Assembly: GCF_014650895.1 (NCBI RefSeq)
Contig: NZ_BMVV01000011.1
Coordinates: 124,001-188,000, forward strand
DNA: 64,000 nucleotides
Source of the DNA: Streptomyces omiyaensis
GTDB lineage: Bacteria > Actinomycetota > Actinomycetes > Streptomycetales > Streptomycetaceae
Direction of reading: 5' to 3'
Within the stretch, counting starts at the first letter, position 1. Each line of letters begins with the position of its first letter. The notes under the pieces are model-generated. The model was not told the origin of the DNA. It ran no database searches and saw only the letters and a list, made by a program, of their open reading frames with translations. A program made the position numbers and the translations under genes. This document shows, piece by piece, positions 50,468-59,506 of this stretch.

Positions 50468-51118
50468 TCAGGGGGTGAGGCCGGCGTCGCGGGCGAGGAG
50501 GGCGGCCTGGACGCGGTTGGTGACGTCCAGGGCGGTGAGGATGCGGCTGACGTGTGCTTTGACGGTGCTCTCGCGCATGTGGAGGCGGGCGGCGATGTCG
50601 GCGTTGGTGTCCCCCTGGGCGAGCAGGGTCAGCACGTCGCGTTCGCGGGGGGTGAGGCGGTCCAGGCGGGTGCGCGCGGCGATGGCCTGCGGCCGGCCGA
50701 CCTGGTGGTAGCGGTCGATGAGGCGGCGTGCGGCGCTGGGGTGCAGGAGGGCCGATCCGGCGGCGACCAGGTGCACGGCGCGCAGGATCTCGGCGGGGTC
50801 GGTGTCCTTGAGCAGGAAGCCGTCGGCGCCGGCGGCGAGGGCGTCGTAGACGTATTCGTCGAGGTCGAAGGTGGTCAGTGTGATCACCTTCGGCGGGTGC
50901 GGCAAGGCGCGCAGGCGGGCGGTCGCGGTGATGCCGTCCATGCGGGGCATGCGGACGTCGACCAGGGCAACGTCGATGCGGTGGGCGGTGGCCAGTTCGA
51001 TGGCGTGCAGGCCGTCGGTGGCCTGGGCGACGACCTCGATGCCGTCGTCGCCTTCCAGGAGGTCGGTCAGGCCGAGGCGGACCAGGGCGTCGTCGTCGGC
51101 GATCATGACGCGGATCAT
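50468..51118 (-). CDS. NarL/LuxR-type response regulator
   Basis: A 216-residue two-component regulator. The receiver domain has the acidic pocket D8-D9-D10, phospho-acceptor D54 (A-L-V-D-V-R-M-P) and Lys in F-L-L-K-D. The LuxR helix-turn-helix reads L-T-P-R-E-R-D-V-L and N-A-D-I-A-A-R-L-H-M-R-E-S-T-V-K-A-H. Its ATG overlaps the kinase gene by 4 nt. Partner of the following histidine kinase. Confidence 0.93.
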   Translation of the reverse strand: MIRVMIADDDALVRLGLTDLLEGDDGIEVVAQATDGLHAIELATAHRIDVALVDVRMPRMDGITATARLRALPHPPKVITLTTFDLDEYVYDALAAGADGFLLKDTDPAEILRAVHLVAAGSALLHPSAARRLIDRYHQVGRPQAIAARTRLDRLTPRERDVLTLLAQGDTNADIAARLHMRESTVKAHVSRILTALDVTNRVQAALLARDAGLTP

Positions 51119-52254
51119 GTGCGGGGGCCGTTCTGTTCGGTGCCGGCGGGGTGGGGGATGCGGGCGGCCAGCCGCCAGGTGCCGGCGCCGTGGGGCCCGG
51201 CGTGCAGGTCGCCGCCCAGGGCGGTGACCCGTTCGCCCAGTCCCACCAGGCCGAAGCCGGAATCGATCATGCCGGCGGCCGGTGTTCCGGCGGTGTTGGT
51301 GACCTCGACCACGGTGGCGGGCGGGCCGTAGTCGAGACGGACGCGGACCGGCGCGCCCTGGGCGTGCTTGCGGGCGTTCGACAGGGCTTCCTGGACGATG
51401 CGGTAGGCGGCCAGCCGGTGGGCTGCCGGGGCCCGGCCGGAGTCCCCGCGCACCTGGATGTCGACCTGCTGTCCGGCGGTGCGGGCCTGTTCGACGAGTT
51501 CGTCCACCTCTCGCAGAGCGGGCGGTGGGGGGACCGCGGTCGGCTCGCCGGCGCGCAGTGCGCCCAGGACGTCACGCAGGTCCGCCAAGGCATCGGTGGA
51601 GGCCGTGCGCAGCAGGGCCAGCCGTTGGACGAGCGGTGGGGGCAGGTGGTCGGCCCGGGTGGTGAGCACTCCGGTGTGCAGGGCGATGAGGCTCAGGCGG
51701 TGGGCGAGCACGTCGTGCATCTCGGCGGCGATCTGCGACCGCTCGGCCGCACGGGCCGCCTGCTCGCGCAGTTCCCGCTCGATCCGCAGGTGCTCGACCT
51801 GAGCGTGCAGGGCCTGCTCCAGACGGCGACGGCTGCCCAGCCACATCCCGCCGACGACGGCCAGCAGCAGGAACAGGCTGGAGCCGTACTGCTGCGGTGT
51901 CCACAGGGAGACCGCCGGCTGGGTGACCGCGTTGGCGGCCAGAGCGATCACCGCGCAGCCCCCCGCGATCCGGGCACGGTGGTGCGCCGCGAGGTCGAAG
52001 AGGGCGAGCAGCAGCAGGGGCAGCATCGGCCACCCCCACACCGAGGCCGCCGCCGTCGCCAGGGCCGGTGCCACGGGCCACGGCACGCGGCGCACGAGCA
52101 GCGCCGCCCCGCACAGCAGAGCCGCCGCGGTCGGCAGCAGCAGATAGCGTCCGCCCGACGCGGGGGCGTTGTTCTGCGCGGCGGCCAGGGTCAGCAGGAC
52201 CACCAGGCCCCCGCGCCCGTACGCCCTCCAGGAGGGCCGTTCTCTCCAGCTCAC
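51115..52254 (-). CDS. Membrane sensor histidine kinase, HisKA_3 type
   Basis: A 379-residue NarX/DesK-type kinase. About five or six N-terminal transmembrane helices (to residue 145) have little extracytoplasmic sequence, suggesting membrane-state sensing. The HisKA_3 box reads A-A-E-M-H-D-V-L-A-H-R-L-S with the phospho-histidine in M-H-D. ATPase motifs are Q-E-A-L-S-N-A-R-K-H and G-F-G-L-V-G-L-G-E-R. The start is GTG 52254. TAGTCT ends seven bases upstream, so the transcript is probably leaderless. Divergent from a phospholipid methyltransferase. Confidence 0.92.
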   Translation of the reverse strand: MSWRERPSWRAYGRGGLVVLLTLAAAQNNAPASGGRYLLLPTAAALLCGAALLVRRVPWPVAPALATAAASVWGWPMLPLLLLALFDLAAHHRARIAGGCAVIALAANAVTQPAVSLWTPQQYGSSLFLLLAVVGGMWLGSRRRLEQALHAQVEHLRIERELREQAARAAERSQIAAEMHDVLAHRLSLIALHTGVLTTRADHLPPPLVQRLALLRTASTDALADLRDVLGALRAGEPTAVPPPPALREVDELVEQARTAGQQVDIQVRGDSGRAPAAHRLAAYRIVQEALSNARKHAQGAPVRVRLDYGPPATVVEVTNTAGTPAAGMIDSGFGLVGLGERVTALGGDLHAGPHGAGTWRLAARIPHPAGTEQNGPRT

Positions 52255-52310
52255 CCGTCAAAGACTAGGTGGGCCGCTGACGCGCCGGCTCCGCCCATCC
52301 GCCCGCCGCG

Positions 52311-52330
52311 CCCCCTACTTTCGTAGGGGG
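52311..52330. promoter_or_regulatory. Symmetric operator in the divergent promoter region
   Basis: Perfect inverted repeat CCCCCTAC-TTTC-GTAGGGGG. Its centre (52320.5) is exactly midway between the two divergent start codons (52254 and 52387). Each side has a TAGNNT-like -10 ending seven bases before the start codon, and 43 bases separate each -10 from the repeat. It is a likely binding site for the response regulator, controlling both directions. Confidence 0.7.
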
Positions 52331-52386
52331 ATACGGGCGCACATCGGCGGACTCCCCGGTCTGGGGCCCTCTCTAGCGTCGAATCC

Positions 52387-53118
52387 ATGGACCACTGGAC
52401 CACTTCACACGACCGTGTCCTCGCGCAGCGGCATGCCGAGGGCTGGATGTTCCTCATCGAGGCCGCCCGCGACCTGCGCACCACCGGTGCCGTGGCCCCC
52501 AGCGGCACGGGCCTGGCCCGTGCGCTCACCGATCCGCTGCGCGCCCGGGCGCCACGGCCCCTGTCCGTCCTGGAAGCCGGCGCCGGCACCGGAGCCGTCA
52601 CCCGCGCCCTGATCCCGCAGCTCGCCCCGGGCAGCCGCCTCCACGTCGTCGACGCCAACCCACGGTTCGCCGACAGGCTGCGCCACCTCGTTCACACCCA
52701 CCCGCACCTCGCAGGAAGGCCCGGACAGGTCCGCGTCCACCAGGGCTACGTCGAGGAACTGGACGCCGACAGCCGCTACGACGTGATCGTCTCCGGTCTG
52801 CCGCTGACCAACTTCACCCCCGACCGGGTTGAAGCGATCATGAACCGGTACCTGGACCTTCTCCATCCAGGCGGCACCCTCACCTACTTCGCGTACCTCG
52901 GTACCGGCACCGCGCGAAGCCTGCTGGCCAGCCGAGCGGAAACCCGCCGCCACCAGGAGGTCGAAGAGATCATGACCGGCTACCAGCGCCGTTACGCCAC
53001 CGGCTGCTGGACCGTGTGGGCCAACCTTCCGCCGGCCCGCGTCTGGCAGCTTCAGCGCCCCCCAGCCGACGCCCCTGCTCCGCAGGCCGGTCCCCCACGA
53101 GTGCAGGCCGACCGGTGA
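52387..53118 (+). CDS. Phospholipid N-methyltransferase-like SAM methyltransferase
   Basis: A 243-residue class I methyltransferase. The SAM-binding motif is V-L-E-A-G-A-G-T-G-A-V-T. The N-terminal F-L-I-E-A-A-R-D-L-R-T-T-G-A-V-A-P-S is typical of PmtA/UbiE-like phosphatidylethanolamine methyltransferases, and S-G-L-P-L-T-N-F matches the post-core segment. It would methylate the ethanolamine headgroup toward phosphatidylcholine-type lipids at the membrane face. A TAGCGT ends seven bases before the ATG, which lacks a Shine-Dalgarno, so the mRNA is probably leaderless. Coupled by a GTGA overlap to a DedA gene. Confidence 0.85.
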   Translation: MDHWTTSHDRVLAQRHAEGWMFLIEAARDLRTTGAVAPSGTGLARALTDPLRARAPRPLSVLEAGAGTGAVTRALIPQLAPGSRLHVVDANPRFADRLRHLVHTHPHLAGRPGQVRVHQGYVEELDADSRYDVIVSGLPLTNFTPDRVEAIMNRYLDLLHPGGTLTYFAYLGTGTARSLLASRAETRRHQEVEEIMTGYQRRYATGCWTVWANLPPARVWQLQRPPADAPAPQAGPPRVQADR

Positions 53119-53864
53119 ACGTGCTGTCGACGGCCCTCGGCGAGGTCCCCGCCCCGGCCGCCTATCCGATCCTCGCCGCGGTCGTCCTTGCCGAGTCCCT
53201 CCTGCTGATCGGCGCGTTCGTCCCCACCCTCACCCTGCTGCTGACCGCCGGAGCACTCGCCCGCACCGGAGAGCTCCACCTGCTCCTCGTGATCGCCACC
53301 GCGACCGGCGCGGTGATCACCGGCGACTTCCTCGCCCACCGGACGGGACGCCTTCTCGGCCCCCGCCTGCGCACCGCAGGCATCGGCCGCCGCATCCCCG
53401 CAGCCACCTGGCAACGCGCCGTGACGCTCATGGCGCGACACGGCGGCCGGGCCCTGCTGATCACGCGGTTCATCCCTGTCGTCCGCACCCTCAGCCCCCA
53501 CCTGGCCGGCGCCACCGGCCAGCCCTACCACCGCATAGCCCCCTTCAGCGCCCTTGCGGCACCCGTATGGGCGGCCGCCGAAGCAGGTGCCGGGTACGCG
53601 GCCGTCCCCTCCCTTCAGCACGCCCTCACCTTCGGGGTACCCGCCGTCGCAGCGCTGCTCGCTGCCGCAGCCGGAGCGGCACTGTGGAGGAAGAACCGCA
53701 CCGGGCGACGCCCGGCGAGCCGGTCCGGCGTCGCTCAGCCGTCCACCGGTTCCCCCAGCGGCCCTTTGCCCGAGCATGATCGAAAATCGACCGCCGGGCC
53801 GCCGCCGGACCCGGTTTCGTTCTCGGAAACCGTTCTCACGCGAAATCGGCGTGGCCCCGTGTGA
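53115..53864 (+). CDS. DedA-family membrane protein
   Basis: A 249-residue SNARE-associated (DedA) protein with four or five hydrophobic segments. Family markers are E-S-L-L-L-I-G-A-F-V-P (re-entrant helix start), the conserved G-D-F-L-A-H-R-T-G-R block and I-T-R-F-I-P-V-V-R-T. DedA proteins translocate polyisoprenyl-phosphate or phospholipid headgroups across the membrane. The charged C-terminal tail (from about residue 195) is long and probably disordered. The GTG start overlaps the methyltransferase stop, indicating a joint lipid-remodelling function. Confidence 0.88.
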   Translation: MNVLSTALGEVPAPAAYPILAAVVLAESLLLIGAFVPTLTLLLTAGALARTGELHLLLVIATATGAVITGDFLAHRTGRLLGPRLRTAGIGRRIPAATWQRAVTLMARHGGRALLITRFIPVVRTLSPHLAGATGQPYHRIAPFSALAAPVWAAAEAGAGYAAVPSLQHALTFGVPAVAALLAAAAGAALWRKNRTGRRPASRSGVAQPSTGSPSGPLPEHDRKSTAGPPPDPVSFSETVLTRNRRGPV

Positions 53865-54142
53865 GACTTGCGCGGTGGGGAAATCCGGGCTCGTGGCGGG
53901 TCCTCAGCAGCTCTCCCCGACCGGCCGGTCGCACGCGGACGACGTCGAAGCGCACGCCCGCCCGAAGGGGGACGAACAGCCCTGATCGCCCTGCCGCTCG
54001 CGCGGCGGCGCTGCCGCCTCCGCCTCCCGCACCCGCCGCTTCACCAGGGCGCCCCGGCTGGACAAGGCACTGCGCGCACCCGCCCCGGCCGACCGGGCAA
54101 CGGGGCGGGGACCGCGGCGAGACGCCGATGTCCCCGCCCCCG

Positions 54143-55135
54143 TCAGACGGAGGCCCGCGCGACGAACTCGGCCTTCACCCGCACTGTCTTGTGGACCTTC
54201 CGTCCATCCAGGCGCTCGGTGAGCAGCTGAGCGGCGGCGCGTGCGACCTCGGCCGCCGGATAGCGGATGGTGGTCAGCCGGGGGCGCACCAGCGAGGCGA
54301 AGGAAGCGTCGTCGTGGCCGATCAGGGCTACGTCTCCCGGTATGTCGAAGCCCAGCTCATGTGCCTTCTCCATGGCTCCGACGGCGATCACGTCGTTGCC
54401 GCAGAAGAGCGCGTCGGGGCGGTGCCTGCGGCTCATGAGCTCGGCGAAGCCGGCCGCCCCCGCCTCCCTGGTGTGCTCGCCCCGGACGACCATGTCGTGG
54501 GGCAGCGCCATGCCGAGCTGGAGCGCCAGGGCTCTGAGGTGTTCCAGGCGGGGATCGCCGCCCGTGGCGTCCCGGGGTCCGGCGATCATGGCTATGCGCC
54601 GTCGTTGTGCCGCGGCCACCTGCTCCAGGGCGCGCCGGGTGGCCGCACGGGCGTCGGGGGTCACCAGGTCCATCGGGCCGAAGGAGACGTCGGCGCTGAC
54701 GACGACGGGTATGCCGGCGTCCACGATGGGGGCGAAATCCCGCGGCTTGAGGCGGAAGGGGGTGATGATCACTCCGGCGAACCGCTGCTGCACGGCCTCG
54801 GCCAGGAGGGTCTGTTCCTCGTCCCGGCGTGCGCGGGTGTTGCAGACGACGACGTGCAGCCCTCGCTCGCGCAGTTCCTCCTGGAGCGTGGCCGCGAGCT
54901 GCGCGTAGAAGGGGTTGACGATGTCGGGCACGATCAGCGCCACCAGGCTGGACCTGCCGGTGCGCAGGCTGCGTGCCGTGACGTTGACGGTGAAGGACAG
55001 TTCGGCGATGGCCTCTTCCACCGCGGCCCGGGTCTCGGGTGCCACGGGCCGTTTTCCGGAAAGTACGTAGGAGACCGTCGCGGACGACACTCCGGCCGCA
55101 CGGGCGACATCCGCCATGGTGACCCGCTCGCGCAC
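54143..55135 (-). CDS. LacI-family regulator of the galactoside operon
   Basis: A 330-residue repressor. The N-terminal helix-turn-helix reads M-A-D-V-A-R-A-A-G-V-S-S-A-T-V-S-Y-V-L-S-G, followed by a hinge helix and a periplasmic-binding-protein-like effector domain (D-I-V-N-P-F-Y-A-Q-L-A, V-V-C-N-T, D-A-L-F-C-G-N-D). GTG 55135 follows AAGGGAG. It ends the minus-strand galactoside cluster and should bind the AATCGATT palindromes upstream of the substrate-binding gene, released by a galactoside or galactose. Confidence 0.92.
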   Translation of the reverse strand: MRERVTMADVARAAGVSSATVSYVLSGKRPVAPETRAAVEEAIAELSFTVNVTARSLRTGRSSLVALIVPDIVNPFYAQLAATLQEELRERGLHVVVCNTRARRDEEQTLLAEAVQQRFAGVIITPFRLKPRDFAPIVDAGIPVVVSADVSFGPMDLVTPDARAATRRALEQVAAAQRRRIAMIAGPRDATGGDPRLEHLRALALQLGMALPHDMVVRGEHTREAGAAGFAELMSRRHRPDALFCGNDVIAVGAMEKAHELGFDIPGDVALIGHDDASFASLVRPRLTTIRYPAAEVARAAAQLLTERLDGRKVHKTVRVKAEFVARASV

Positions 55136-55266
55136 AGCACACGCTCCCTTCTGCGGCCACCCTATGCCACCTCGGCTTCCGCCCCGGAACGTTCCCGGAC
55201 CAGGGCTCAGGGGCGCATCCGCGTGCCGGCGCCGGTCCGCCGTCGTGCCGGCGGTCCGGAGCAGCG

Positions 55267-57432
55267 CTACCCGTTCCGTCCGTGCCCCGTGACGCGGCGC
55301 AGGCGTACCAGTGCGCTGGCGCAGTCGCCCGTGGGCAGGTCGGGCAGCGGCAGGCCGAAACCGCTCAGGGTCGCCCCGGACCATTCCCCTCCGGTGTCCT
55401 CGTCTTGGTAGCGCGCCTCCTGCTTCAGCCCGCGGAGCCGCAGCGGCGGAGGGGACGGCCCGAAGGCCGTGGTGGGCCGCCAGACGAACACGACCGCCCG
55501 GTCGGCGTCCTCGCTGAGGTACTGCACGGCCGTCAACGGTCCCTCACCCGGTGCCAGCAGGCGGAACTGCCGCCCCCGTTGCACGACGGGGCGGATGTCC
55601 TTGTACAGCTCGACCCCTCCGCGTGCCTCGGCGAGTTCGGCGTCGCTCCAGCGCGTCAGGTCGCCCCCGATGCCGAGTACGCCGGCCATGGCGCTGTGAA
55701 AGCGGAAGCGCATCGGGACCACGCGGCCGGTCAGCGGGTTGGGGCTGTCGGTGACCCAGGCGGACATGACGCCGGCCGGGTAGAGCTGGCTGAAGCCGTG
55801 CTGGATGGTGAGGCGGTCCACCGCGTCGGTGTTGTCGGAGGTCCACACCTGGTCGGTGCGGGCGAGGATCCCCGGATCGACCCGTCCGCCGCCTCCCGCA
55901 CAGGCTTCGATCCGCAGCCGCGGGAACCGCGTCCGCAGCCGGTCCAGCACCCGGTACAGTCCTCTGGCGTGCTCGACGTGGACGCGTCGGGCATCGGGTC
56001 CTGCCTGGTGCGCGCCCGCCTCGGTGAAGGCCCGGTTGAAGTCCCACTTGAGGAAGTCGACCGTGTTCTCGGCCACGAGTCCGCTCAGCCACCGCAGGGC
56101 CCAGCCGGTCACCTCGGGGCGGGAGAAGTCCAGGACGAGCTGGTTGCGCAGCTCGGTGGGGGTGCGGTCGGGCAGGTGCTGCACCCAGTCGGGGTGTTCA
56201 CGGTAGAGGTCGCTGTCGACGTTGACCATTTCCGGTTCCACCCAGAGCCCGAAGGCCATTCCGAGCCGGTGCACCTCGTCGGCGAGGGGGCGGAGTCCGC
56301 GGGGGAAGCGCCGGGGGTGCGGTGTCCAGTCGCCGAGTCCGGCCTTGTCGTCGTCACGGCCGCGGAACCAGCCGTCGTCGAGGACGAACAGTTCGGCGCC
56401 CAGGTCGGCGGCCCGCCGGGCGAGGGCGAGCTGGTTCTCCTCGTCCACCTGGAACGACGTCGCCTCCCAGGAGTTGTAGAGGACGGGTCGCAGTTCCTCC
56501 GGGTGGGGCAGGACGTGGGTGCGCAGGTGGTGGTGGAAGGTCCTGCTCGCCCGTCCGAAGCCGTGCGGGGTGTGCAGGGCGAGGCTGACCGGCGTGCGGT
56601 GGCTCCCGCCCGGCGGGAGGCGCAGTTCGGTTCCCTCGTGCCCTTCTCCCGCCGTCACTCCGGTGCGGCCGGCGGCGGTGCGCTGGGCGGTGAGGCGCCA
56701 GCTGCCGCTCGCGGCGAGCGCGACGGCCCAGACCTCGCCGTGTTCCTCCGCCGCGTCCCCGGCGTCCAGGGTCATCCAGGGGTTGGCGTGGTGGCCGGTG
56801 TGGCCGCGCCGGCTGCCCAGGACCGTCTCGCCCACCGGCAGCCCCGACCGTTCGAGGCGTCCCTCGGCCGACCAGCCGCCGTGCACCGAGCCGAGCCGCC
56901 AGGCCGGGCGCTGCGGCAACGGCCAGTGCGCGGAGGCGTACCGCAGCAGGAGGACGTCGCCGTCGTCGTCGGTGCCGGTGTGGTGGAACTCCGTCCACCG
57001 CTCCAGCACGCCACCGCCGGCGGGAACGCGGTAGTGCAGGTGCCAGGCCAGGGGGCGGGCGCGGTCCCGCAGGCGGACCACCACGTGGTCGTCCGTCTGC
57101 GGGACCACGTCCTCCACCGTCGGTTCGAGAGGGCTGGAGCCGTCGGCGAAGCGGACCTCGAGGGCGGGTGTGCCGAAGCGGGCTCCGCCGTCGACCGGGT
57201 ACTCCTCCACTCCGTCCCAGCGGCCGGCGAAGCTGTTGTCGTGATCGGCCCACACCGGCAGCGCCACCGCGTCGGCGAGGGGCAGCGGAGCGCCCCAGTG
57301 GACGTGCCGTACCGTGCCCGCCGCGCGGTCCACCCGGAGCACGTAGGCGCTGTGGGCGGTGCGCAGCAGTACGGTGCCGCTCGTCCCGTCGATCTGGACC
57401 GACGGGGCCGTGGTGGCTCGCTGGGTGGTCAC
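55267..57432 (-). CDS. Alpha-galactosidase, GH36
   Basis: A 721-residue clan-D glycosidase. An N-terminal beta-supersandwich precedes a TIM barrel. The nucleophile is D464 in L-K-W-D-F-N-R and the acid/base is D533 in T-S-D-N-T-D. Further GH36 signatures are N-S-W-E-A-T, L-D-D-G-W-F and F-G-L-W-V-E-P-E-M. There is no signal peptide, so it cleaves alpha-galactosides imported by the adjacent ABC system in the cytoplasm. Start GTG, 40 bases after the beta-galactosidase stop, in one operon. Confidence 0.95.
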   Translation of the reverse strand: MTTQRATTAPSVQIDGTSGTVLLRTAHSAYVLRVDRAAGTVRHVHWGAPLPLADAVALPVWADHDNSFAGRWDGVEEYPVDGGARFGTPALEVRFADGSSPLEPTVEDVVPQTDDHVVVRLRDRARPLAWHLHYRVPAGGGVLERWTEFHHTGTDDDGDVLLLRYASAHWPLPQRPAWRLGSVHGGWSAEGRLERSGLPVGETVLGSRRGHTGHHANPWMTLDAGDAAEEHGEVWAVALAASGSWRLTAQRTAAGRTGVTAGEGHEGTELRLPPGGSHRTPVSLALHTPHGFGRASRTFHHHLRTHVLPHPEELRPVLYNSWEATSFQVDEENQLALARRAADLGAELFVLDDGWFRGRDDDKAGLGDWTPHPRRFPRGLRPLADEVHRLGMAFGLWVEPEMVNVDSDLYREHPDWVQHLPDRTPTELRNQLVLDFSRPEVTGWALRWLSGLVAENTVDFLKWDFNRAFTEAGAHQAGPDARRVHVEHARGLYRVLDRLRTRFPRLRIEACAGGGGRVDPGILARTDQVWTSDNTDAVDRLTIQHGFSQLYPAGVMSAWVTDSPNPLTGRVVPMRFRFHSAMAGVLGIGGDLTRWSDAELAEARGGVELYKDIRPVVQRGRQFRLLAPGEGPLTAVQYLSEDADRAVVFVWRPTTAFGPSPPPLRLRGLKQEARYQDEDTGGEWSGATLSGFGLPLPDLPTGDCASALVRLRRVTGHGRNG

Positions 57433-57472
57433 GGGGTCGCTCCTCGCGGTTTCTCTCGGTCGGTACTGCGGT

Positions 57473-59506
57473 TCAGGCCGGAGCGGTCCTCCGCTCCTCG
57501 CGGACCACCACCACTCCCCCGGGCGGCACCACCGCCCGGCCGTCGGTGATCTCGCCGCCGGCGAGGCCGATCCCGGTGACGGGGACGCGGCACGTCTCCG
57601 GTGTGTGGTTGATCAGGAAGAGGTACGCGTGCTTCTCCCCCGTACGGCGCACCGCTTCCAGCCCGTGCGGAGCCTCGACGACCGGGACGACACCGGCCTC
57701 GGCGCAGAGGGTGCGGAGCACCTCGCGCAGGAACGGGACCGGCAGGCGGCAGGCCGTGTACCAGCCGGTGCCCCGGCCGAAGGCGTGCCGGGTGACGGCG
57801 GGGCCGCCCCGGGCCGGGCCGCCGTCGGCGGTGTCCGCGAAACGCCGCACGGTGGTGCAGCCGCGCGGTTCGACGCGTTCCGTCCACCGCTGTACGCGCG
57901 TCCCGTCGTCGAGCAGGGCGTGCTCGCCCTCGCGCAGCGGCAGGTACTCGTCCACGACGAGGCCGAGCAGCTCGCGCAGCGCGCCGGGGTGGCCGCCCGG
58001 GCGCACCCGGTCGTACGCGTCGACGACCCCGCTGAAGCAGCCGACGGCCAGGTGCCCGCCCTGCTCCGCGTACCGGGTGAGGCTGTCGGCGTCCTGGTCG
58101 GACAGCAGGTAGAGGCTGGGGGCGAGGACGACCCGGTAGCCCGCCAGGTCGGCACCGGGTGGGACGAGGTCGCAGGTGATGTTCAGCGTCCACAGTGCTT
58201 CGTACCAGTCGCGCACCGCGTCCAGGTAACCCATCCGGTCCGACGGACGGGCCTGCAGTTCCAGGGCCCACCAGGCGTGCCAGTCGAACAGCATCGCCAC
58301 GTCGCCGCGCACGCGGCTGCCGGTCACCTCGCTCAGCGAGGCCAGCTCCGCCCCCAGCGCCTTGACCTCCTTCCATACGCGGCCCTCGGTGCCGGCGTGC
58401 GGAAGCATCGCGGAGTGCCACTTCTCTGCGCCGGCGCGGGATTGCCGCCACTGGAAGAACATCAGGCCGTCCGCGCCCCGCGCGAGGTGGGTCAGGCTGT
58501 TGCGGCGGGTTTCGCCGGGCTGCTTGGCGACGTTGACGGGCTGCCAGTTGACGGCTGAGGTGGAGTGCTCCATGAGCAGCCAGGGGCGGCCGCCGGCCAT
58601 GCCGCGGGCGAGGTCGGCGTTGAGCGCGAGGTCGATGTGTCCGTCGGGGTCGGCGGCGGGGAGGTAGTGGTCGGCCGAGACCAGGTCGCACTCGGCCGCG
58701 AAGGCGAACCCGTCCACCTTCTTCTCCAGCGTCCCCATCACGTTGGTGGTGAGCGGGAGGCGCGGGGCGGTGCGGCGCAGGATCGCGGTCTCGGCGCGGT
58801 GGCGGGCGAGCAGCGCGTCGGAGGAGAAGCGGCGGTAGTCGAGCTCCTGTCCCGGGTTGCGGAACGCGGTGGTGTCCCGGGGCGGGTCGATCTCGTCCCA
58901 GTCTCCGTAGCGCTGGCTCCAGAAGTCGGTGCCCCAGAACTCGTTGAGCGCGTCGAGGGTCTCGTACCGCTCCCGCAGCCACGCCCGGAAGGCGTCCGCG
59001 CTGGTGTCGCAGTAGCACAGGGCGTTGTGGTTGCCCCACTCGTTGTGGACGTGCCACATGACCAGGGCGGGATGGTCGCCGTAGCGCGTCGCCAGCGCCG
59101 TGACGAGGGCGTCGGCGGCTTCGGCGTAGGCGGGGCTGCTCGGGCAGAAGACCTGCCGGCTGCCGTGGGCGAGACGGGTGCCCGAGGCGGTGACCGGCCG
59201 GGCGTCGGGATGCCGCCGGGTGAACCACGGGGGCGGGGCGGCGGTGGCGGTGGCGAGGTCCACCGCGATGCCGTGCTCGTGCAGCAGGTCGAGCACCTCG
59301 TCCAGGAGGCTCCAGTCGTAGGTACCGGCCCGCGGCTCGATGCGGGACCAGGAGAACACCCCGACGGTGACGAGGTTGACGCCGGCCTCCCGCATGAGGC
59401 GGACATCCTCGCGCCACACGTCCCGTGGCCACTGCTCCGGGTTGTAGTCGCCGCCGTAGGCGATCCCGCCCAGGGCGCGGGTCACGTCGGTGAGGGGGTG
59501 GTTCAC
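57473..59506 (-). CDS. Beta-galactosidase, GH42
   Basis: A 677-residue GH42 enzyme. The TIM barrel starts Y-G-G-D-Y-N-P-E-Q-W. The acid/base is E156 (H-V-H-N-E-W-G) and the nucleophile is E313 (L-M-E-H-S-T-S). A zinc-like Cys cluster is seen in C-Y-C-D-T. The trimerisation and C-terminal domains follow. Cytoplasmic; acts on galacto-oligosaccharides. GTG 59506 overlaps the permease stop by 4 nt, so translation is coupled to the importer. Confidence 0.95.
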   Translation of the reverse strand: MNHPLTDVTRALGGIAYGGDYNPEQWPRDVWREDVRLMREAGVNLVTVGVFSWSRIEPRAGTYDWSLLDEVLDLLHEHGIAVDLATATAAPPPWFTRRHPDARPVTASGTRLAHGSRQVFCPSSPAYAEAADALVTALATRYGDHPALVMWHVHNEWGNHNALCYCDTSADAFRAWLRERYETLDALNEFWGTDFWSQRYGDWDEIDPPRDTTAFRNPGQELDYRRFSSDALLARHRAETAILRRTAPRLPLTTNVMGTLEKKVDGFAFAAECDLVSADHYLPAADPDGHIDLALNADLARGMAGGRPWLLMEHSTSAVNWQPVNVAKQPGETRRNSLTHLARGADGLMFFQWRQSRAGAEKWHSAMLPHAGTEGRVWKEVKALGAELASLSEVTGSRVRGDVAMLFDWHAWWALELQARPSDRMGYLDAVRDWYEALWTLNITCDLVPPGADLAGYRVVLAPSLYLLSDQDADSLTRYAEQGGHLAVGCFSGVVDAYDRVRPGGHPGALRELLGLVVDEYLPLREGEHALLDDGTRVQRWTERVEPRGCTTVRRFADTADGGPARGGPAVTRHAFGRGTGWYTACRLPVPFLREVLRTLCAEAGVVPVVEAPHGLEAVRRTGEKHAYLFLINHTPETCRVPVTGIGLAGGEITDGRAVVPPGGVVVVREERRTAPA

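Noticed and set aside
53865..54142. Small open frames between the DedA and LacI genes
   Set aside because: Arg/Pro/Ala-rich translations, no ribosome-binding site and no recognisable motif.
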